Positions 30,142-39,579 are shown, counted from the stretch's first letter. The stretch is 64,000 nt of DNA from Pseudomonas marginalis (GCF_008692035.1 NZ_VTFG01000001.1:434001-498000); one strand, 5' to 3'. Notes: generated by a model not told the origin, from the sequence alone. Made by a program: numbers and translations.

Positions 30142-32007
30142 ATGCAAGACCTAGTGAAGCCAGAGTATGGGATCGAAGTACGTGAGGACGTAACAGTGGT
30201 TAAGCGAATTTTCCGCAGATCCCGAGCCGCCGATACGCTTAAGGATGAAGTTGAAGTAGCGCAGATCTTAGATACGGCAGTCGCCTTCCCAGATACACGC
30301 TCAAGCCGGGCGAAGCGGTGGAGCCCCTTGGAATCTATTGCAGTCCAGAATTTCAAGGCAGCTAAGAACGCGGTCATCCCGCTGGGGAAGGTAACCATTT
30401 TAGTCGGGCCAAACGGGTGCGGTAAATCATCCGTGCTCCAAGGCGTCCACTGGGCAGCACGCGCCGCGAGTTACATTCTGCCCAAAAATACGAAGGAAAT
30501 GATTTCCTTCGAGCGGTTGGACTACATACCTTCAAGCGATCCGCTCTCGATGCTTCACAACGGTCAATTAAAGCCAGGCGCGATCTCGACACCTGTTGAA
30601 GTCGCATTCAACCATGTCAAGGCAGGGGAGGATGTGGTTCAGACTGTGGTGAAACTCCGGGCGGCGAGAAACAAGGCAGGGATCACTGTCCATATCGATG
30701 GTGGAAACGCGGTTACGCCATACAAGCAGCGCTATCAGTTTCTCACTACCTACATCCCCGGGCTTGCTGGCCTCTCAGAGAAAGAGACCATCCTGGCACA
30801 GCCATCGCTTCGCCGACAGGCCGCCAGCGGCGACGCCGGGGGTGTACTACGCAATATCCTGCTTAACCTCAAGGCACGCAAAGCAGACGAACCAGACGGT
30901 TTAGCTGGGGAAGAGCGTTTGAGGCAACTCAACCAGTTGCTCCAAAAAGTACATCCCTCCGTGTCCATCGATGTGTCATACAATGACCGGGAAGATTTCC
31001 ACATCTCGGCCACGGTACAAATGGATGGGTACAAGAGGCCGCTTGAAACAGCCGCCACAGGCATCCTCCAGACCATCCAGATTTTCGCCTATCTCATATT
31101 TTTCGAGCCTAAGCTCATGTTGATTGATGAGCCCGACGCGCATCTTCATCCCAATCGGCAAGAGCGACTTATTGAAGCCTTGGAGCAAGCGGCGGACGAA
31201 CATAACACTCAGATCATATTGTCCACGCACAGCCCGCATGTGGTTCGTGCCGCTAGCTCCTCAACGAAACTGGTCTGGATGAGTGGTGGTGAGGTCAAGA
31301 CAGACGATGACGAAGCAATCCGTCGATTGCTCGGATGGGGGGGGTTGGATAAATCTGTTTTGTTTTTCATCGAGGATGAAGACGACAAGCCACTCCGGGC
31401 AATTCTCCGCCAGTGGCCGGAGCTTAGCCGACAGCTGTCGTTGTGCCGATGCTTCGGGATTGAAAACCTTCCAAAAGACAAACTACTTTCTGGCCTGCTG
31501 GTCGATGGAGAAATCGACGTAAGCGCTGTTATCCATCGAGATGGGGACTTCATGACATCTCAGGAAGCATCCAAATGGGCTGCAGCATTCAGCACCAGAG
31601 GGGTATATCCATGGACAACGGAAGGGTCGGACATCGAGGGATATTTTTGTTCAGCGGCATATTTGGCAGCGTTGTATAAAATTCCGGTTGAAGAAGCGGA
31701 GCGCTGGCGGGAGGCTGCGTCCAAGGCGGTTAGCGGGGCCAGAGATGCCTTTATCAAAAAACGTCTAGTAATCAACCGACTAATCTGGCCCAACGGTGGT
31801 TCACCGGAAGCCAATGATTTATGGACACAGCAAGCTGGGCCAAGTCCTGCCACAGTCAAGGGCAAAAAGCTGTTGGGACAGATCAAGGTTGTTGCGACCA
31901 AGAATGGCTATAACGCCAATCTGTTGAACACCTTCACCATTCCAGAGGGGTTTACGGTGGCGCCGGATCTCAAACAGATATTGGAGAAAGCGATAGCAAG
32001 GGTGTAA
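30142..32007 (+). CDS. Single-chain AAA ATPase with TOPRIM-like C-terminus (OLD / fused-PARIS-like)
   Basis: The 621-residue protein has about 65 N-terminal residues of unknown role, then an ABC/OLD-type ATPase with Walker A GPNGCGKSS at residues 89-97. Walker B is LMLIDEPDAHLHP and a switch histidine lies in STHSPHVVR. After residue 400 a TOPRIM-like domain follows: an acidic FFIEDEDDKP, then HRDGDFM, then a GSDIEGYF stretch like the one in DUF4435 proteins. An AAA ATPase fused to a TOPRIM nuclease is the plan of OLD nucleases and of merged PARIS (AriA-AriB) proteins. A strong GGAAGGA precedes the ATG. No helicase gene adjoins, unlike the two Gabija-like pairs later. Family assignment to PARIS is inference. 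Confidence 0.75.
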   Translation: MQDLVKPEYGIEVREDVTVVKRIFRRSRAADTLKDEVEVAQILDTAVAFPDTRSSRAKRWSPLESIAVQNFKAAKNAVIPLGKVTILVGPNGCGKSSVLQGVHWAARAASYILPKNTKEMISFERLDYIPSSDPLSMLHNGQLKPGAISTPVEVAFNHVKAGEDVVQTVVKLRAARNKAGITVHIDGGNAVTPYKQRYQFLTTYIPGLAGLSEKETILAQPSLRRQAASGDAGGVLRNILLNLKARKADEPDGLAGEERLRQLNQLLQKVHPSVSIDVSYNDREDFHISATVQMDGYKRPLETAATGILQTIQIFAYLIFFEPKLMLIDEPDAHLHPNRQERLIEALEQAADEHNTQIILSTHSPHVVRAASSSTKLVWMSGGEVKTDDDEAIRRLLGWGGLDKSVLFFIEDEDDKPLRAILRQWPELSRQLSLCRCFGIENLPKDKLLSGLLVDGEIDVSAVIHRDGDFMTSQEASKWAAAFSTRGVYPWTTEGSDIEGYFCSAAYLAALYKIPVEEAERWREAASKAVSGARDAFIKKRLVINRLIWPNGGSPEANDLWTQQAGPSPATVKGKKLLGQIKVVATKNGYNANLLNTFTIPEGFTVAPDLKQILEKAIARV

Positions 32008-32203
32008 CTGCGTCCCTGGCTGCAAAAAATCCTCGTGATGAGCAGTGACCTGCCTAACATTCACTCCTATCGTCAGGCCTGATCGTGAAATCGAGGGGCG
32101 AAGGATGAAAGTGGTGATTGAATTGAGAGATGCTGTCCCTCAAGAGGACTGAATGTGCCGTACCAGGAGAGTCCACTGATGCCGATCTATCTGGAGTTGG
32201 CCA

Positions 32204-33955
32204 ATGACCGTACCCACTCAAGCTGACATCGTTGCCCAGTACGTAGCTGGCCAGCTGGCTGAGAGCATTTTTACCTCCCAATTTGGTTGCAAATTCTCTG
32301 AGTACGACGCCTTGTCACAGGCGCTTGTCGAGGCTCATCGAAGCCGCATGATCGATGTTCACAAAACGCTATGCACCTCGATTCCTCCAGAGTTGGCCGA
32401 TCACGAGGTGCGGAGAGGCAGGCAGATTTGCGAGGAGGTTTTGCCCCAGCTCGACGCGAGCGCGGCCCGGTTGCTCTCAACGCTCAGCGCGCTGTACGGT
32501 ACGGATTCATCAATCCCTTACGCGGCTACCGACGTACTGACTCGATGGTGCAAGAACGTACCTAGCAGAGCGTTGGAGTTGCTGGAATACAGCGTCGGCT
32601 TTCCAGAGCATGTTCTTTTCCATGCGCTTACCGTTTCCATCCAAACCGGACTGAAAGCGGATTACCACCATTTCGCTGAGGCCGCAATCAACCTTGTGCG
32701 CGAGGGGAGTGCACTGCAAAAGATCGCCGCGATTCAGGCACTTACTCATGCCCAGCCATCAACGGAGCCTGGTTGGAAAATCCTTTTTCAGGTGGCTAGA
32801 GACGCAGCTGTTAGACCTGCCTTAGACGAGCTTCGCGCTGCGATATTCCGTACCTCAGTCTCATGGGTCGCTTTCGTTTGTGAAGAGCAGAGGGAGGAGC
32901 TGACCCAACTGCTGCTTGAGATGAGCCGAGATCCAGAGCCACTCATCGCTCATCAGATTGCCTATGCGCTTGCATTCAGCCACCAGCACCTTTCGATGCA
33001 CACCAAACGGCAACTGCTCGATGGTATTTCCCATCTGGAATTGAGCTCCAGTACGTTCAATCTGCTCGACATTGCGTTGCAGAATTCCTTGCAGTTGGGC
33101 GACGTCAGTCATGTGCAAGAGTTCGTTACCGAGCGGCTGTCGAGATCCGGGTGCGCTTTTGGTCATTTCAATATGGTCTTCCACGAGCTCTCCAAATCCA
33201 CAAGTGGAGCCCTAGAGTTATGGCTGGTAAGTTGGTTAAGACGCGGAGACGCTGAGCTGCTCAAAGGCTTCGATCAATGGATATTTCCCGGGACGGAAGA
33301 CCATCACTTCACGATCGATTTCACGCCCTATGGCATTAGGGATGTTGAGTATGGATTCATTGCCAAAAAAGCGATCCTGACGTTTTTTATCAAGCCAATT
33401 GCAGCGGTTACGGTGATTGTGTCATTGCTAAGGCACGCCCCATTGTCGGTGGTGCAAGAGCTAGAAGATCTGCTGTTTGATCCCATGCTCATCAACTACC
33501 CAAATCTGGCGAAAGAGACTCTCCATTCGATAGCCAATGATCCAGCGGATCCGGTAGCCACGAGGCTCTCTGGCCTACTGCAGAGAATCGAGACCTACAC
33601 GGAGGGCGCTCGTAGTATTGGTCTTCTACCCGAAATGCGTCCATCTGAACGCGAGCAATTGATAGCGTGGCAACATCAAACCGATGCAATGGAAACCGCT
33701 GCAGAGGCGGTGAAAGACGAATCGTCGCTTGAGAGACTGTTCGCCCAGCGTGTGCTGCTATACGGCGCCGGTATGGCCTCTTGGACGTTGAGTCACCCGA
33801 ACCCGTCAAATCCAGGGGAGGGCGTCCCAAAGCGATATGAGGCGCCGCTGACCGAGTTTTATCACCCTATGGAGCTCCCTCGCGAAGAGATACTGAACCC
33901 AGTCGGCATACACCACACTTTGATGCATTTTCATTTTGAGCGCCCTGATCCATGA
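32204..33955 (+). CDS. Large helical, HEAT-repeat-like protein; partner of the nuclease gene
   Basis: I do not recognise the family of this 583-residue protein. It is rich in leucine and alanine helices with a repeated pattern like HEAT or ARM solenoids (AINLVREGSALQKIAAIQAL, LIAHQIAYALAFSHQHL). No catalytic motif, signal peptide or membrane segment is visible. A GGAG lies eight bases before the ATG. Its stop codon overlaps the start of the next gene (ATGA), so the two are tightly coupled and probably act together. Solenoid proteins of this type often recognise nucleic acid or protein partners. Here it may be the sensor or scaffold for the nuclease. Confidence 0.65.
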   Translation: MTVPTQADIVAQYVAGQLAESIFTSQFGCKFSEYDALSQALVEAHRSRMIDVHKTLCTSIPPELADHEVRRGRQICEEVLPQLDASAARLLSTLSALYGTDSSIPYAATDVLTRWCKNVPSRALELLEYSVGFPEHVLFHALTVSIQTGLKADYHHFAEAAINLVREGSALQKIAAIQALTHAQPSTEPGWKILFQVARDAAVRPALDELRAAIFRTSVSWVAFVCEEQREELTQLLLEMSRDPEPLIAHQIAYALAFSHQHLSMHTKRQLLDGISHLELSSSTFNLLDIALQNSLQLGDVSHVQEFVTERLSRSGCAFGHFNMVFHELSKSTSGALELWLVSWLRRGDAELLKGFDQWIFPGTEDHHFTIDFTPYGIRDVEYGFIAKKAILTFFIKPIAAVTVIVSLLRHAPLSVVQELEDLLFDPMLINYPNLAKETLHSIANDPADPVATRLSGLLQRIETYTEGARSIGLLPEMRPSEREQLIAWQHQTDAMETAAEAVKDESSLERLFAQRVLLYGAGMASWTLSHPNPSNPGEGVPKRYEAPLTEFYHPMELPREEILNPVGIHHTLMHFHFERPDP

Positions 33956-35673
33956 AGCTCGTATTTCGACAGTATTTGGCGTCCCTGCGAGAGCGAAATG
34001 AACTGGATGTTGTGCTTCCTGACCTGCTCAGTGAGCTTGGCTACAACGTGATTTCTCGGCCTGGCCGAGGGACTCGACAGCACGGCGTGGATGTTATGGC
34101 GGTCGGCTTCGAGAAGGGGGAAGAAAAGGTCTACCTGTTTTCCGTTAAACAGGGCGATCTCGATCGTGCGGAATGGGATACTGGCGAACAAGGCCTGAGA
34201 GCGTCACTGAACGAAATACTGGAGATTTACATCCCGTCCCGTCTGGAGAGCCAGTACCAAACGCATAAGGTGGTCATCTGCCTTTGTTTTGGGGGCGAGA
34301 TCAAAGAGGCCGTCAGAGACAACGTCAAGGGCTTTACCGACCGCAACTCGACCGAGCGGATATCATTCCAAGTTTGGAACGGGGATTTCCTGGCTGCGCT
34401 TCTCAGTGATGGGGTTTTGAAGCAGCAACTGGTCAAGAGAGAGCTGCGTACCAGCTTCCAAAAGGCAGTCGCCATGCTGGACGAGCCCGAAATCGCCAAC
34501 AGGTATTTCAAGAACCTGGTAGAAGGCCTCAGAGAAGAGAACAGCGGCACAGCTCGCGGACGCTTGTCGTCGCTCAGACAGATGTGTATCTGCCTGTGGG
34601 TACTCTATGTATGGGCTCGTGATGCGAACAATCTGGAGGCGCCATACAAGGCTTGTGAGAATACGATTCTTCAAGCATGGCATCTGATCAGCCAGGATTT
34701 GACCGGCAACAGCAAGTTGGCAAAGGAAGCGCGAACGACACTCGAAGAACTCTTCAAATTGTATGGAGTAATTTGGGAAGATTTTTACGGGGAAAAGCTG
34801 CTTCCACACATCGCACATCGCGACGCAGTGGCGGCCTCTGTGGATGCGAGGTCTTCGGTGGACGTGAACCGAAAGCTCTTCGAGACAATGGGCCGAATAG
34901 CCCTTCGAGGCTTATGGATTATGTGGTCAGCGAACCCTAGGGACGATGTACCCAAGGTCAGTCGTTTTAGAGCTCCGAAGGGAGCGCTTGCTATCGCTAA
35001 TGCTCTGAGGGCGTTGATTTCAAATAACCCGGCGCTGCTCACGCCGATCGCGGACGATCAATCGATTGACGTAGGGATCACGCTCCTCTTTCTCTCGATA
35101 GTGCAACCTTGGCAGCCGACAGCGATCGGCTATAGCGAAAATATCTTGAGCGCCTTCATCTTCACTTACCAGGCGCACGACAGGTATCCATCGATCCATG
35201 GCAGCTACCGGGAACTGGTGCGGCACCCTGCTGAGCGCACGGATGACTACCGGAAAGATCACACGAAAGGGTCAACCCTGATCCCGTTGGCAGCGCTATG
35301 GGCTTCTGCGGGTGGTGCGTCTGAGCGCACAAAGGTTTTTGCAAAGTTCGCAGAGGAAAAGCTGAAGCACTGTACTCATCAGATGTGGGTCGCTGGGAGC
35401 GATAGCGAATCCAAGGTCTACCTCGGCGAGAGCCGACATGGGCTAGGCCTGATCGATATCCCGGTGACCCAGGATGGTCATGCCGCTGTTGGGGCGCTGG
35501 AGCACGAATGTAGGCACGATGAGCACTTTAGAAATCTTTCTGCCATCAAGCTGCTTCATTGGCCGATCCTCGTACTTGCTTGCAGACACCACAGGTTGCC
35601 GCTACCGCCGCACCTGTGGCTACCAGCACTGAAGGAGGTCAGGCATGAGCACCACAACAAAGGGGGGTCATGA
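33952..35673 (+). CDS. PD-(D/E)xK-like nuclease fused to a long helical domain
   Basis: The N-terminal ~75 residues of this 573-residue protein look like a restriction-endonuclease fold. LLSELGYNVISRPGRGTRQ leads to HGVDVMAVG with a conserved aspartate (Asp47), then YLFSVKQGDL with a lysine (Lys66) two positions after Ser64. In Mrr-like and related enzymes that position is usually Glu or Gln, so the metal site is either atypical or weakened. The remaining 480 residues are helical without known motifs. The gene overlaps the helical partner by four bases. The pair reads as a two-component system, possibly anti-phage, because it is embedded in a defence-rich island. No named system that I know has this exact layout. 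Confidence 0.65.
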   Translation: MKLVFRQYLASLRERNELDVVLPDLLSELGYNVISRPGRGTRQHGVDVMAVGFEKGEEKVYLFSVKQGDLDRAEWDTGEQGLRASLNEILEIYIPSRLESQYQTHKVVICLCFGGEIKEAVRDNVKGFTDRNSTERISFQVWNGDFLAALLSDGVLKQQLVKRELRTSFQKAVAMLDEPEIANRYFKNLVEGLREENSGTARGRLSSLRQMCICLWVLYVWARDANNLEAPYKACENTILQAWHLISQDLTGNSKLAKEARTTLEELFKLYGVIWEDFYGEKLLPHIAHRDAVAASVDARSSVDVNRKLFETMGRIALRGLWIMWSANPRDDVPKVSRFRAPKGALAIANALRALISNNPALLTPIADDQSIDVGITLLFLSIVQPWQPTAIGYSENILSAFIFTYQAHDRYPSIHGSYRELVRHPAERTDDYRKDHTKGSTLIPLAALWASAGGASERTKVFAKFAEEKLKHCTHQMWVAGSDSESKVYLGESRHGLGLIDIPVTQDGHAAVGALEHECRHDEHFRNLSAIKLLHWPILVLACRHHRLPLPPHLWLPALKEVRHEHHNKGGS

Positions 35674-35730
35674 GGAAGACAGAGCAGGCAGCGGTGGTGC
35701 TGCCTGCAACGATGAGGTCAGGTTAACTGG

Positions 35731-35904
35731 TTACCTAAGCGAGCCTGCAGCCACCTCGTGGAACAGCGGCTTCCAGATGTGGGTCAGGTTGGCGTCCACC
35801 AGGGTGATACGTGCCTGTCCCCTGTGACCTAACCGATTTCCCAAGCGAGTCGCGAGCTCCAAACCGCCAGCGCCGCCTCCCACGATTACGATATGTTGAG
35901 TCAT
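35731..35904 (-). pseudogene. 5-prime fragment of a type II NADH dehydrogenase gene (ndh)
   Basis: On the minus strand 57 codons read [20 protein letters not shown] and later [20 protein letters not shown]. This is the N-terminal FAD-binding end of NDH-2 as found in Pseudomonas. It breaks off right after GSL (about 35740), so some 370 codons are missing. An intact ndh is expected elsewhere in the genome. This stub is a scar, either from a duplication or because the island or a module inserted into an ndh copy. The complete start region suggests that its promoter may also have been carried along. Confidence 0.75.
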
Positions 35905-35954
35905 GATCTGCACCTAGATTTAACGATGGGCTTAGCATGCAGGACTGGGGCGCG

Positions 35955-36117
35955 CTGCTGAATCAGTGATCCCGCAAGGGGCACTTCGGTAATTACGAAG
36001 TCTGCTCGGGCGTCGGGGTAGGGGCAGTGTGTGAGATGCAATACAATGGTTAAACCGCGCAGCAGGAGCCTCAAGCTCCTTCTGAAACGTGCCCCTTAAA
36101 AGCCCTGCTGAATCAGT
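35955..36117. repeat. 13-base direct repeat flanking the caspase-operon leader
   Basis: CTGCTGAATCAGT occurs at 35955-35967 and again at 36105-36117, 150 bases apart. Between them lies a small hairpin (AGGAGC-CTCAA-GCTCCT, 36065-36081). The second copy ends 13 bases before the start of the small helical gene. It could be a regulatory repeat or the footprint of a small insertion next to the ndh stub. Confidence 0.5.
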
Positions 36118-36130
36118 CTGGAGTGTGACT

Positions 36131-36751
36131 ATGAGGGATAAATCCCATCCTTTCCCGTTCGATGCGCAGGCGGAACTGGTCATGAAGGCGTTCATGCAAG
36201 TCACGGGGGAAAAGCTCAGCAGGGCCCAACGAGAGGTGGGTGGGGGTGATGACGTCCAGCGATTCAATCATGGTGGGTCTTGGCAGTCGCATAACAGTTA
36301 CGACCCCGATCGCGTCGACCAGATGCAGACGATCGCGCACCAGACTAGGCTGCGTTTCGAGGACATCCTCGAAGGTCGGCTCGACGTGATTGAGCGCACG
36401 GTCGATGAGATATCCAACAGCATGGCCGACAGCTTTGCCAAAGCGTTTTACCAAATGCTCTCCGACACCTGTGAGGAGCACGGTAATGTCGTCGATGCCT
36501 CGGCGGGTAGCTTGGCCGAACAGATGCTCAAGGCAATCGAGCAAGTCGAATACTCGGTCGATCGGGATGGCCAGGTGTCGCTTCCAGAGTTTCGCATGCA
36601 CCCCAGCGTCGCAAAGCGTCTTCATTCCGATCCCTCGCTGCAAGACCCCGCATTGCTAGCGAGAATCGAAGAAGTCAAAAAGCTCAAGACTGCGAAGGCG
36701 TTGGCAGCGGAAGCCGCGCGAAAAGCTAAATTTCGTACTAGGGAGCAGTGA
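36131..36751 (+). CDS. Small helical protein coupled to caspase-like protease
   Basis: I do not recognise this 206-residue protein. It is mostly charged helices; the C-terminal 35 residues are very rich in Lys, Ala and Arg (KLKTAKALAAEAARKAK), as in a nucleic-acid or membrane-contacting tail. No catalytic motif is visible. The ATG at 36131 is preferred over 36089 because GGAG lies seven bases upstream. Its stop overlaps the caspase start (TGATG), so the two proteins are made together. It may be the sensor, the inhibitor or the substrate of the protease. These roles are inference from context. Confidence 0.6.
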   Translation: MRDKSHPFPFDAQAELVMKAFMQVTGEKLSRAQREVGGGDDVQRFNHGGSWQSHNSYDPDRVDQMQTIAHQTRLRFEDILEGRLDVIERTVDEISNSMADSFAKAFYQMLSDTCEEHGNVVDASAGSLAEQMLKAIEQVEYSVDRDGQVSLPEFRMHPSVAKRLHSDPSLQDPALLARIEEVKKLKTAKALAAEAARKAKFRTREQ

Positions 36752-38658
36752 TGGCCGCCAAGGTATTGTTGTGCATCGGTTGTGACGACTATCAATCTCC
36801 CTCGCTCCAACAGTTATCTGGAGCCGAGCGGGATGCGCTTTCGATTCAGACTGCCCTGTCGACAGGGCGATTGAGTCTGATCCAGCCAGAAGACGCGTAC
36901 TTGCTGAACTCTCCGATCAGGAGTCAGTTAGAAGCGACACTGCTTGAGATACAGGACAGGTATCAGGAAATCGAGAGCTTCACGCTGTTTTTTGCTGGAC
37001 ACGGCGGAGTGGCAAACGACAGTTATTTTCTATGCCTCACGGACACCCGCCTTGATCGTCTGTCCACAACGGGTTTCGCTCTGAGCCGGCTTTTCGAGTA
37101 TTTCAACGAGCTCAAAGCAGCGCATTGCAACGTCATTATCGACGCTTGTCAGGCTGGGGGCATGGTGTCGAGCCTCGGTATCCTGCTCAAGCCGGAAGTG
37201 GTCGGTAAGGCCAAGACATTCGGCGTCTCATTTTTTGTATCGTCGGCGGCAGATCAATACGCCCGCGAGACCAGCGAGGGCGGGTACGGAACACTCGCGC
37301 TGCTCAAAGTATTAAGAGGAGAGATCGACACCGGATCACGCGGCGCCATGCTTGATTTGCTGGACATTGGCCGACCTGCCGCCCACTACGTGTCAGAGCA
37401 GAGCAGTAGGGAACAGATGCCTTCAGTGTGGGGCGTCAATCTCTACGGCCACATGCCTCTGTATCGCAATCCTCATGCTTCAGAAAATCCAACGTCCTCA
37501 TTGTTGGGTATTACCGGCATCTCGCCTGAATCCCCGGCGGGAGAGGCGATCAGCAGCCATTCAGCCGAACTGTATAAGCTGATGTTTGCACCGGAATATG
37601 AACTCACCCCTGAAAAGCTTTTCCCTGTGCTGTCCAGCTTCGTTGATCGCCTGGTAGATATACCCAACGCAGTTGGGGCGTTCATAGGCGGCATCTGGCA
37701 ATCATTGGAGAAAGGAACGGGTCGGCACACAAACAGCTTTTCTCGCGTGGAACTGAGCGCCACATGCGCTGCTCTGCTACTTCAATCGTCCCAAAAAGAC
37801 AGCGCCTCGCGCGATTGTATAAAGGGTCTCGCCTACGAGATCGTTTCAGAGGTCGAGTGCCTGCTATGGGAAATCGCAACTGGGCTTCGAGAGAACCCGT
37901 ACTCGTTGTGCCGGCATGGTATTCCCGACCTGTTCTACCTCCCACAGCGGATCTCGCGGATATTGGGTTGGGCGGGGACTGCCATGCACCTAGCTTGTGA
38001 ACTCGGACTTAATGATGCGAATCTCAAAGAAGCGCTGGAGCAGATCAGTAGCCCTCTGATTGAGCATTACGCCAGTGCTTGCGCAGGTATGAGCGAAGAT
38101 GAGGCTCCGTACTGGCTGGCATTCCTCACAGCGATCAAGACTGATGAGCTCAACGGCCTTGGCGAACTGGTCGTCAGCACCTTGATCAACGCCCTGGTTG
38201 AGCATAAGGGGCGGCTTGCGCAGCGATCGCTGTCGGCAGAGGACGTGTTCGGCTATCTCAAGGCGCGCGCCGACAAAGATCCTGTTGAGTTAAAGCGCTT
38301 GAGCAGCTCGCCCTCAGAGACCTTGGCTCTCGTCTTGCTCATCAGTCGCCGTCACTCCCTTGAAGAAGAGCTGGATTACAACCTGGCAAGTCTTGATCAC
38401 GCCCACCTCAACATATTTCTCCCGCAGAATTACCTGGAATTCAGCCAGCCAGTCGTTCGCAACGGTATCAATCACGTATTCCAGATTGGGCAAAAGGTGT
38501 GGACTGTGGCCGATGTGGCTCAGCGCTGGGATGAGGTGTGCAAGCCGCAGATCCTCCAGGATGCCTCTCTTCAAAATCCCGCGACGCGAATCGGTGCGCT
38601 CTGCGCATCCCTGATTTTCCCGGATCGAGTACCCTGGTTTCTACTCAGTGACCAATGA
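36751..38658 (+). CDS. Caspase-like (peptidase C14) protease with long C-terminal region
   Basis: The first 230 residues of this 635-residue protein form a caspase-type domain: CIGCDDYQSPSLQQLSGAER at the start, the catalytic histidine in LFFAGHGGV (His84) and the catalytic cysteine in VIIDACQAGG (Cys133). Both are intact. The other 400 residues are helical with no motif I recognise and may be a sensor or a substrate-binding part. Bacterial caspases are known effectors in several anti-phage systems, where cleavage of a partner kills or arrests the infected cell. Here the only coupled gene is the small helical protein upstream. The start could be the GTG at 36748 or the ATG at 36751; the latter has a better spaced GGGAG. 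Confidence 0.82.
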   Translation: MAAKVLLCIGCDDYQSPSLQQLSGAERDALSIQTALSTGRLSLIQPEDAYLLNSPIRSQLEATLLEIQDRYQEIESFTLFFAGHGGVANDSYFLCLTDTRLDRLSTTGFALSRLFEYFNELKAAHCNVIIDACQAGGMVSSLGILLKPEVVGKAKTFGVSFFVSSAADQYARETSEGGYGTLALLKVLRGEIDTGSRGAMLDLLDIGRPAAHYVSEQSSREQMPSVWGVNLYGHMPLYRNPHASENPTSSLLGITGISPESPAGEAISSHSAELYKLMFAPEYELTPEKLFPVLSSFVDRLVDIPNAVGAFIGGIWQSLEKGTGRHTNSFSRVELSATCAALLLQSSQKDSASRDCIKGLAYEIVSEVECLLWEIATGLRENPYSLCRHGIPDLFYLPQRISRILGWAGTAMHLACELGLNDANLKEALEQISSPLIEHYASACAGMSEDEAPYWLAFLTAIKTDELNGLGELVVSTLINALVEHKGRLAQRSLSAEDVFGYLKARADKDPVELKRLSSSPSETLALVLLISRRHSLEEELDYNLASLDHAHLNIFLPQNYLEFSQPVVRNGINHVFQIGQKVWTVADVAQRWDEVCKPQILQDASLQNPATRIGALCASLIFPDRVPWFLLSDQ

Positions 38659-38940
38659 CTTCGAGACTTTGAGGGCCCTTAGGCCTGGGATCGTTCAGGG
38701 GTAGCACTAACCATCCGCTCAAACCCCGAGATCCGGCCGTACGATGCTTCGTATGGCGTAAAGCTTCGCGCAAGCGTGAGCTGAAACTGTCGCTTCTGAC
38801 TGGTCTGCGCGAGAGCGAGGGTCGGACTGTGTTTAGTCGCTCGTGAAGGCTCAATGATGGTCGGTCGTTGCCTCCAGCGGATGTTCTGGAAACTCCGGCG
38901 GGAGTATTAAGCTTGGCGCTTGGGCTTGTTTGGAGGCTAA

Positions 38941-39579
38941 ATGACGATTAAAGCAGTGATTCTGGATGCGTTCGGGCCCATCCTTTCCAGCACGGCAGTG
39001 GCACCGCCTTATCGCCAGTTGTTCAAAGAGGGTCATCGCCAAGGGCGGCGTCCTAAATCAAATGATGCCCGGGCTGTGATGACGCTTGATTGCGGTATTG
39101 AAGGCGCAGCCGAGCATTTGGGTATTGATCTTTCTCAAGCTCGTCTGACCGAAATCCAGGCGCTCTTGGAGGCTGATCTTGCCAGCATAACTCCCTTTCC
39201 AGATGCGATCGCCGGCATTGAATTGCTCTAGAAACATAACGTAGCCATCGCTGTGTGCTCGGACCTCGCTCACCCATACGGCGAAGTGGTAAGCCGCCTG
39301 TTTCCGTACCTTGACGTTTACGCATACAGCTATCAGCTCGCCATGCTCAAACCTGAGCCCCAGATGTATCGGTGGGTATGTGATCAACTGGGCGTGGCGC
39401 CAGGCTGTGAATTCGGAACCGGGGACTCAGTGCATATGATCGGCGACTCGATTCGATGTGATCGTGATGGCCCACGTGCTGTGGGCATCATGGGGCATCA
39501 CCTTGATCGCAAAGGAGGCGTGCGGATTACGGATCTGTCGCAATTCGCCAAGCTGATTGCCGATGCCAACCGCCATTGA
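38941..39579 (+). pseudogene. HAD-family hydrolase interrupted by an in-frame amber codon
   Basis: A continuous frame of 212 codons runs from ATG 38941 to the stop at 39579, broken only by TAG at 39229-39231. On both sides the sequence is a good HAD hydrolase: motif I VILDAFGP at the start, motif II VAVCSDL after the stop, the lysine in MLKPEPQMY, and motif IV MIGDSIRCDRDG. A single base change from a Gln or Glu codon would explain the stop. The rest is undamaged, so the mutation is recent, or the amber is read through or suppressed. If not, only the first 96 residues are made and activity is lost. Confidence 0.75.
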
